Shown here: positions 1 through 6,975 of the stretch, one piece after another | How the letters are laid out: the number at the start of each line of letters is the position of its first letter | How positions within the stretch are numbered: the first letter of the stretch is position 1 | Notes under the pieces: model-generated | What the model saw: only the letters and a program-made list of their open reading frames with translations | The model's database searches: none | What the model was told of the DNA's origin: nothing | Origin: an uncultured Clostridia bacterium | GTDB taxonomy: Bacteria > Bacillota > Clostridia > UBA1381 | Assembly: GCA_944391635.1 (NCBI GenBank) | Contig: CALXUL010000008.1 | Coordinates: forward strand, 1-6,975 | Reading direction: 5' to 3' | DNA length: 6,975 nt | Program-made: the position numbers and the translations under genes

Positions 1-2678
1 GTTTTCCCGCTCCTGTGATTACCTTTATGCGGATAGAGCGAATATACAAACCTATGCTCACATTTATCTGCTTCAGGATTCGGATATGTCGCGCTTTTTA
101 ACAATGTTATTCCCATATTGCTGCCTAAAATATCATATCCGTATTTACAGTCATTAAGAAGACTCACACCGTAATCCTCTTCCGAAACATCTGCAAATTT
201 ATGAGCGCATACCTCAAATTTTGCTGCATCCCAGCTTGTATTACGGTGTGTCGGGCGCTCAACCGTACCAAACTGTATGTCATATGTTGCCTTTTCGGCA
301 TGCACATCTACCGGGAAGAAAGCTTTCAGGAGTACATGGTTTTCTTTCCAGTCGATATATGTATCAAAATCAATACGGGCAATTTCATCATACAGACATA
401 TCTTCTGAGAAATAACCGAATCAAGAAAGCGTCTTTTAATTTTAAGACCCGCGCAAACGCCATCATCAAACGGCTCTATGCTCATTATTTCATTTACTTC
501 CCACATCTTGTCCTTGTAATAATCGGTAATCTCCCAAGCGTCATATTCCTTCGGATAGTCCTCAAACGCGCAGATAAGGTTTGCTCTTTCTCCCTTTTTT
601 ATTACCTCACGGCGGTTTTGCTTGTCAAATATGCTTATAATATCCGCGCCCTTAAACTTTATTCTGAAGAATTTATTTTCAATTAAATTATCGCTAACCT
701 TTACAGAATTAGACGCATCTGTTTCCTTTATAACCTTAAACCCCTTAGGCGGGATATTTTTTGCAAATATTTTTTTACCGTCCGTCTCAACAACCGCACT
801 GTTTTCAAAGGACAAGGGGTTATATACCAGCACTCCTTCTTCACAAACATTTTTTGCGATATCCTCCAATGCCGTCTGTATTATTTTTCTGCCGGATTTA
901 GTTATCTCTTCATATTGCATATGGCTTTCATCGTATACCTCTTTTATTGAGGAGCCGGGGATAATGTCGTGGAATTGGTTTAAAAGGATAATTTCCCAAC
1001 CGTCATTTATCTGCTTTTGGGGATATGGTCTGTTATTTAAAACGGCGTCCATAACTGAAACAAGCTCTGCCGTCTGGTATAAAAATTCACTTTTACGATT
1101 ATATTTTTTGTTCTTTGCCATACTGGTGTAGGTTCCGCGGTGAAGTTCAAGATACAGCTCGCCTACCCATTTAGGGAGCTTTTTGCTGTTCTTAACCCTT
1201 TTTTCAACCCTGTCAAGAAAAGCTCCGGCAGTATCAAACCGAGCGCTAACGCAGCCGGGAATCCCTTTTTCAAGCCGTTTTCCCACCTCAATCATTTCTG
1301 CTGTAGGGCCGCCGCCTCCGTCTCCGTAGCCATAGGTTATAATAACCTCATCATTTATGTCCTTGTTCTGGTAGCGCTCCCAGGCGCCTTCAAGCTGAGA
1401 GGGGTTTAGCATACCCACATAGGTTGTAAAGTTTACCGGTTTTCTGCCTTTTACCTTATCCTGAGCGGTGAGAAAATAAGACAGTATCTCGCTGCCATCA
1501 ATTCCCTGCCACATAAAGGTATCATTCGGCATTTTATTTGTTTCGTTCCAAGAAATTTTTGAAGTCAAAAATCTTGTCACACCACTTTTTAAAAGAATCT
1601 GCGGCAAAGCTGCGGAATATCCAAAAACATCGGGCAGCCATAATATTTTGCAGTCCTTGTCAAACTCTTCTTTAAAAAATCTCTTTCCAAACATCACCTG
1701 CCGCACAAGGCTTTCGCCGCTTGTTAAGTTGCAGTCAGCTTCTACCCACATTGCTCCTTCAACTTCCCAGCGCCCGCATTTTATCATTTCCTTTATCTGT
1801 TCATAAAGCCGCGGATCCTGCTCTTTTACATATTTATAAAGCTGTGCCTGCGATGACATAAACTTGTATTCGGGATATTGCTTCATCAAGCTTATTACAG
1901 TTGAAAAAGAGCGCAGCGCTTTCTCTCGAGTCTGAGAAAGCGTCCATAACCAAGCCACATCTATATGCGTATGTCCTATACATACCGCCTGTGCCTCACA
2001 TTTCTTTTCAGAACAGAACCTATCGTAAAATTGTGTTTCTATATACTGGAGTGCAGTCTTTACCGAGCTGTCAAAAATACCGCTCTCTTTTGTTCTGAAA
2101 TCAATGAGGTTTGCCGTATTTTCAAGATACGACATAATATCTATGTATACTTTTTCGTCCTTGTCATACATCTGACATACATCATACGGGACCTTTATAT
2201 CATAATACAGCTTCCTTGTATCATCATTATACTTTTTAAGCGACGGCATAAACTCTAAAAATCCGCCAACCATTCCTGCATATGCATAAAGATGAAGGTC
2301 ATATTCCTTTTTATCTTTAATAAGAACCTCCGTGTGGTTAACGTCCAGCCCCTGAACAAGTTCACCATCGAGATACACCATAAACTGAGGGTTTATTGCG
2401 TCCCAGCCGCCCTCTCTGCCGGTAATAAGAGATAAATACAAATTATCCTCATCAGTTTTTAACTTTTTATAGAACCAGCAGTGCGAATCCTTTTTTTCAC
2501 CCCATCTTTGAGTTTTTTCAAAAGCTTTCCAGTTTTTATCCGGCATAGGCGGTACACTTTCTGTCTTATATCCGCATTCGGTCATAACAAATCCCTCAAG
2601 CGGTATTTCGCACTCCGTCATACGCTCCTTTAGCTGAATAAGAGTCTGATTGATTTTCTCGCTTATAAATTCCGACAT
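1..2678 (-). CDS. Alpha-mannosidase, glycoside hydrolase family 38 (3' end cut by window)
   Basis: Retaining GH38 alpha-mannosidase, a Zn-type metal enzyme that removes alpha-linked mannose from glycans or mannosides. I translated 892 uninterrupted codons from the ATG at 2678; the C-terminus lies outside the window, and the family is usually about 1000-1050 residues. Residues 1-230 form the N-terminal accessory region. The catalytic domain opens with CIGHTHIDVAWLW, whose H238 and D240 match the family metal ligands. D350 in LWLPDVFGY matches the catalytic nucleophile, which also binds metal. GYGDGGGG (450-457) is a typical catalytic-domain motif. H570 in NQFHDIIPGSS matches the last metal ligand. 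The remainder, including YSLYPHKGNH near the visible end, fits the C-terminal beta domains. There is no signal peptide, so it is probably cytoplasmic and acts on imported oligosaccharides. AGGAGG lies 8 nt before the ATG. It follows the araC-type gene by 110 bp. The family call is firm; the linkage specificity is unknown. Confidence -1.
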   Translation of the reverse strand, partial: MSEFISEKINQTLIQLKERMTECEIPLEGFVMTECGYKTESVPPMPDKNWKAFEKTQRWGEKKDSHCWFYKKLKTDEDNLYLSLITGREGGWDAINPQFMVYLDGELVQGLDVNHTEVLIKDKKEYDLHLYAYAGMVGGFLEFMPSLKKYNDDTRKLYYDIKVPYDVCQMYDKDEKVYIDIMSYLENTANLIDFRTKESGIFDSSVKTALQYIETQFYDRFCSEKKCEAQAVCIGHTHIDVAWLWTLSQTREKALRSFSTVISLMKQYPEYKFMSSQAQLYKYVKEQDPRLYEQIKEMIKCGRWEVEGAMWVEADCNLTSGESLVRQVMFGKRFFKEEFDKDCKILWLPDVFGYSAALPQILLKSGVTRFLTSKISWNETNKMPNDTFMWQGIDGSEILSYFLTAQDKVKGRKPVNFTTYVGMLNPSQLEGAWERYQNKDINDEVIITYGYGDGGGGPTAEMIEVGKRLEKGIPGCVSARFDTAGAFLDRVEKRVKNSKKLPKWVGELYLELHRGTYTSMAKNKKYNRKSEFLYQTAELVSVMDAVLNNRPYPQKQINDGWEIILLNQFHDIIPGSSIKEVYDESHMQYEEITKSGRKIIQTALEDIAKNVCEEGVLVYNPLSFENSAVVETDGKKIFAKNIPPKGFKVIKETDASNSVKVSDNLIENKFFRIKFKGADIISIFDKQNRREVIKKGERANLICAFEDYPKEYDAWEITDYYKDKMWEVNEIMSIEPFDDGVCAGLKIKRRFLDSVISQKICLYDEIARIDFDTYIDWKENHVLLKAFFPVDVHAEKATYDIQFGTVERPTHRNTSWDAAKFEVCAHKFADVSEEDYGVSLLNDCKYGYDILGSNMGITLLKSATYPNPEADKCEHRFVYSLYPHKGNHRSGK

Positions 2679-2723
2679 AAATTAAACCTCCTTTTATATA
2701 GTAAAATTCTTTTTTTCATCTTC

Positions 2724-2752
2724 ATTTTACTATCAAAAAGAGGCTGGTTCAA
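2724..2752 (-). promoter_or_regulatory. Candidate sigma-A promoter of the GH38 gene
   Basis: On the minus strand, TTGAAC (2747-2752, 4/6 to consensus) is followed after exactly 17 nt by TAAAAT (2724-2729, 5/6). This would give a leader of roughly 40 nt before the mannosidase ATG. It implies the gene can be transcribed separately from the upstream regulator gene, although no terminator separates the two, so read-through is also possible. No clear catabolite-responsive element or obvious AraC-type direct repeat was recognised here. Confidence 0.5.
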
Positions 2753-2788
2753 TATATTAATCAAACAGTTTTTTATAATTTTCGGACA

Positions 2789-3679
2789 TTATGTATCTGT
2801 GTTTTTCCTAAATTCCGACGGTGTATATCCCTCCAATTTCTCAAAAAAAGCACAGAAATACGCAGAGCTTGAAAATCCAAGCCGCTCTGCAATCTCGCCC
2901 ACGGAATATTCGGAATATTTAAGATAGTGCTTTGCCTTTTGATGCAAAAGCGACAGAATATATTCCTTAGAGCCCATTCCTGTCCGGGCTTTGATAATTC
3001 TGCCTATCTGCTTTTCACTTAAGTAAGTATATTTTGAAATATCGCTAACTTTCATGGCAGAAGATAAATTATCAAGAATATACTTGTCAATCTCTTTAAA
3101 GCGTAAATTGGAAAGGTTGTTTTTTTCCTCATAAACAAACTTTGGTCTGCCCGTATCCGATAAAGACGAAGCAGCGGCATTTATAATAAGGCAGATAATA
3201 TGCCTGATACCAGAATAATAACCCAGTTCCATATTGTATGCCTGTTCAAAAATCAACTCAAATAAATGTTCAATATATTTTGAATCATCAATTGCGGCAA
3301 ACTCCATATTCTTATATATTTCCAAAATCTCCTGTTGCTCCGGCATAATTTCGCTGTCTGCTTTTATTTCACAGTGAAGCCCATATTCCAAATATCCGTC
3401 ATCCGAGCATGAGACTTGCTCGTGGAATACCCCCGGAGGTGTAATGTACATCTGCCCGGCAGAAAAGGTATGCTCGCTGCCGTCTAAAATAACCCTGCAG
3501 CTTCCGCTTTTTACAATATGAAATTCATGTGATGAATGACGGTGACGTAAAATCCTTGCACCCGGCGCTAAAAACATTGCGCGAAGCCAGTAAACATTAA
3601 CCCTTATCCCGTCATAACACATGTTAAAATCAATCCGGCTTAAATTCCTCGACGCTTTTTGAAGTTTCTCTTCCAGCAA
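2789..3679 (-). CDS. AraC/XylS-family transcriptional regulator (cupin sensor plus AraC DNA-binding domain)
   Basis: Cytoplasmic regulator of 296 residues, the usual size for one-component sugar-responsive AraC proteins. Residues 25-105 look like the AraC-type cupin sensor: HRHSSHEFHIV (46-56), a turn near SGSCRV, and ITPPGVFHEQ (79-88). The linker is helical. The DNA-binding domain covers about 193-292, with a first helix-turn-helix at 209-241 (MKVSDISKYTYLSEKQIGRI) and a second at 258-292 containing the family signature GEIAERLGFSSSAYFCAFF and GYTPSEFRK. The start is TTG: no ATG or GTG exists between it and the upstream in-frame stop at 3707-3709, the next ATG is codon 20 inside the sensor region, and a good Shine-Dalgarno site sits 8 nt upstream. 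The GH38 gene downstream is the likely target, which would make the ligand a mannose-containing sugar; this is inference. Confidence 0.93.
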   Translation of the reverse strand: MLEEKLQKASRNLSRIDFNMCYDGIRVNVYWLRAMFLAPGARILRHRHSSHEFHIVKSGSCRVILDGSEHTFSAGQMYITPPGVFHEQVSCSDDGYLEYGLHCEIKADSEIMPEQQEILEIYKNMEFAAIDDSKYIEHLFELIFEQAYNMELGYYSGIRHIICLIINAAASSLSDTGRPKFVYEEKNNLSNLRFKEIDKYILDNLSSAMKVSDISKYTYLSEKQIGRIIKARTGMGSKEYILSLLHQKAKHYLKYSEYSVGEIAERLGFSSSAYFCAFFEKLEGYTPSEFRKNTDT

Positions 3680-6600
3680 GAATACCGCCCCCTTCTTTGC
3701 CGTATATTATAACAAAAATATCATATCACCCAAAAAAAGTCAATATTATAATGCCAAACACATACTTTTAAAAAAAGCCACAGCTTTGAACATATAGTTA
3801 TCAATGCTGTGACTTTTTTTATTATTCTACCTTTGATACTTCAACTTCTGTAATGCTGTTCCAGGAATTTGCTGTATTGCCTCTGCAATCAATCTTTACA
3901 AACTTGATTGTCTGCGGCTCAAACTCATAATATTCCATTGCATTGGTTGTTCCGCTAGAAGCCCCGTCAAATACCTGCTGCCAGTCTTCGCCATCCGAGG
4001 ATATAGAAATAGTGAACATATATCTTCTCTGATTTCCGCTTAAAAATGCAAGTCCAACCTTATCAACCAGCTCAGGATTCTCAAGCTCAATTTTAAGCCA
4101 CTGTTCACCGCTTGCCGCCCAGCGCGTTTCAAGAGAACCATCCATCAGATTGCTAACCCCGTTTTCTGGCTCCGGCTCATCGCTTGCAGTTATTGTAACA
4201 GATTTTATTTGGGTTTTGGATATAAAAGCACAGCTATTCGTTCTATCTTCCACATATCCTATCCTTCAGTTACCAATCCGTTTCCGCTGACCGGGATAGG
4301 GTCACCGAGATATTTTGGCTTTGAATGAAGTATATTACACTGCAAAAACGCCTTTACCCGCGCAGGATATTCTCTTATTTCCTGAACGGTACGGCTTGCC
4401 GTACTGCCCTCGTCAGCAATTATACCTTGTGCTTCAAGACCAATTCTGTCGGCAATATAAAGTGCGCGCATAAGATGAAGTCTTTGGGTAACTATGACTG
4501 CCTTTTTAACCATAAATACGTCCCTTGCACGATAGAGTGTATCATAAGTTGAAAACCCTGCGTGGTCCATAAAAATATTTTCTATCGGTATGCCGCGCTC
4601 AGAAAGATAACTGCGCATAACATTAACCTCGTCATATTCCTTCCTGCCATGGTCGCCCGATACAATTATCCTGTCAATACCGCTTTTATTGTATATTTCA
4701 ATCGCCTTATCAAGCCGCCTTGCAAGCGTCAGCGAAACCCGGTCTCCAACAACCCCAGCGCCCGGCACAATTATACAGTCCGCCTCCAGGTCATACGAGT
4801 CCGCAATATATTTTTCTGCCGTTTTATCCGTCAGCACATATATTCCCCTAACCGCCGCTATACCGGCAAGAAAAATCACCGCAAAAACAATCATAACCCT
4901 GCCTGCTCTTTTCATCTTCCGCGCCTCCTTTTAAGAGTATATTACCATATATGACATAATACGTCAATCTATTGAAATTTTCCCGAAGGTGGTGTATAAT
5001 ATTGTGTAAAGTTTTAATAAAAAGGATGAAATCTTATTATGGACCAGGCAAAAATAGACCGCATAGGCGAACTATACCGAAAATCCAAAACGCCCAAGGG
5101 GCTGACAGATGAAGAAAAAGAAGAGCAGGCAGCTTTAAGGCGTGAATATATTGAAGCTGTAAAATCGAATTTCCGAAAGACTCTTGATTCCATCGAAATA
5201 ACCGACTAACCCGGTTTTTAGCGGCAGAGGAGGCAAAGCTAATGGATACACTTTTTGAACATCTACTAAAATATGCAAACAGCGGCAAAATCAGCTTTGC
5301 TATGCCGGGGCATAAGGGCGGGCGCGGTTTTTCAAAAGAGTTTTGCGAAAATCTTTGCAGGATAGACGTAACCGAGCTTAGCGCGACGGAAAACCTGTAT
5401 TCGCCGGGTTCGGTCATTAAAGAGGCGCAAAATTTTATTTCCAAACTCTACCGCAGCAAAAAAAGTTTCATACTAACCGGCGGCTCCAGCCAAGGTATTC
5501 ATACAATGCTGCACTGTGCATATAAACGCGGCAGGCTTCTTGTCGACCGAAGCTGTCACCGCTCAGTTATAAATTTCTGTGTGCTTTCCGGGATGGAGCC
5601 GGTTTTTATCGACCAGAAAATAGACCCGGATTTAGGCGTGCCGCTGCCGCCGGAGCCATATGCGGTGGAAGAAGCTCTTGAAAATAATACCGCAATTGAC
5701 GCGGTGCTTATCACCTCTCCCACATATTACGGGCATATAGCAAATATTAAAGAAATATCGGAAATATGCCATAAAAGAAATATACCGTTGCTTGCGGACG
5801 AAGCGCACGGAGCGCATTTTGCCGCGCGCGGTATGCCTGAGAGCGCCATATCATGCGGTGCGGATATGGCGACACAAAGCGCGCATAAAACCTTAAACGC
5901 ACTGAATCAGGCGGCATATCTCCAGGTGAGCGGCGAAATATTTAATCCGGATAAGGTCTTAAAGGTTCTTAAAATGACCGGAACCTCGAGCCCCTCATAT
6001 CCGATTGTCGCCTCTGCACAGCAGGCGGCGCTCGAACTTCTGTCCGATTCCTGGAAAGATTTATGCGATTATATCGACAGCAAATATGATATGCTTAAAA
6101 GTACAAGCCTTGTATTTCCAAAAGGCGTACATGACAGGTCCAGAATAGTGTTCGGGTTTAAGAATTACAATACATCGGGGTATGATGCCGAAAAAATACT
6201 CTCCACCGACTTTGGTATTGATATAGAAATGGCAGACCATAAAAATGTCGTTTGTATTGCAACGGTGTCAAATACAAAAGAAGAAATAGATACTCTTTTT
6301 TCGGCAGTAAGAAAAATTGCCGATTCAGCAAAGATGCAAAAACCCCCGGTATATACGCCGGTACCAAAACCCAAAAGCGTTCTTTCGCCGCGGTCGGCTT
6401 TTCTTGGAAAAGAAGAATTACTGCCGCTTGATAAATCCTCCGGCAGAATTGCAAAAACAATTATCACCGCATATCCGCCGGCAACGCCTATAGTTATTTA
6501 CGGCGAAAAGATAAGCCAGAGCGTGTTGGAATATATAAAAACATTAAAAAGCCTGGGGGCTAATATAGACGGATTAAGCCCTGACGGCAGAATTGCAGTA

Positions 6601-6975
6601 GTTTCGGAGCAGGAGTATGGAAAACATTAAAATAACCGGAACGGTAGTGGAAATAATCTACCAGAACCCAGATAATGGATATACAGTCTGTGAAATTAAG
6701 AATGAAGAAGAGGGCATGTTCACCGCAACAGGGTATATGCCCTATTTAAGCGTGGGCGAATCTATTGAGCTGGACGGGATATGGTCGGAACATCCCGATT
6801 ATGGCGAACAGTTCCGTGCCGACAGCTACACCACCATTCTCCCAACTGATGAAACCGCGATATTAAGGTATCTTTCCTCCGGCATTATTCCGGGAATCGG
6901 CGAGGCAACGGCAAAAAATTTAGTTGCGCATTTTGGGGCTGAAACGCTCAATATAATGCGTACCGAGCCGGCACG

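Overview
The window looks like chromosomal DNA of a low-to-medium GC Gram-positive anaerobe, most likely a Clostridia (Firmicutes/Bacillota) lineage of the gut type. The reasons are strong AGGAGG-type ribosome binding sites about 8 nt from their starts, sigma-A-like promoters in AT-rich gaps, A/T-rich third codon positions, and the gene families seen: a DUF896/YnzC protein, a short Firmicutes-type Orn/Lys/Arg decarboxylase, RecD2, and a SanA-like protein. Genus and species cannot be read from the sequence. Seven genes are present, two of them cut by the window edges. No gene-free stretch exceeds about 150 bases, and I see no RNA gene, insertion sequence or CRISPR array.

Left half, minus strand (1-3714): a carbohydrate module. 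An AraC-family regulator (cupin plus two helix-turn-helix motifs, TTG start) lies 110 bp upstream of a large GH38 alpha-mannosidase without a signal peptide. The mannosidase runs off the left edge, with 892 codons visible. It has its own promoter candidate in the gap. The AraC protein may sense a mannose-containing sugar or derivative and control the mannosidase; this is inferred from adjacency.

Middle, minus strand (3770-4967): a two-gene unit. A membrane-anchored SanA/DUF218 protein is followed 5 nt later by a small stand-alone F5/8 type C (discoidin, CBM32-like) domain protein with a GTG start and no export signal. A strong hairpin with T-runs on both sides closes this unit. The pairing of a SanA-like membrane protein with a free discoidin domain is the least expected arrangement in the window.

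Right half, plus strand (4972-6975): a divergent operon. It starts from a near-consensus promoter whose -35 box is only 4 bp from the -35 box of the sanA promoter. The genes are a 56-residue DUF896 protein, an Orn/Lys/Arg decarboxylase-family PLP enzyme, and the first 119 codons of RecD2 helicase, whose start overlaps the decarboxylase end by 14 nt. An imperfect palindrome lies across the sanA promoter and could be an operator serving one or both directions.

No clearly new multi-gene system is evident. The best leads are the sanA/discoidin pair, the shared divergent promoter region, and the coupling of an amino-acid decarboxylase to a DNA repair helicase.
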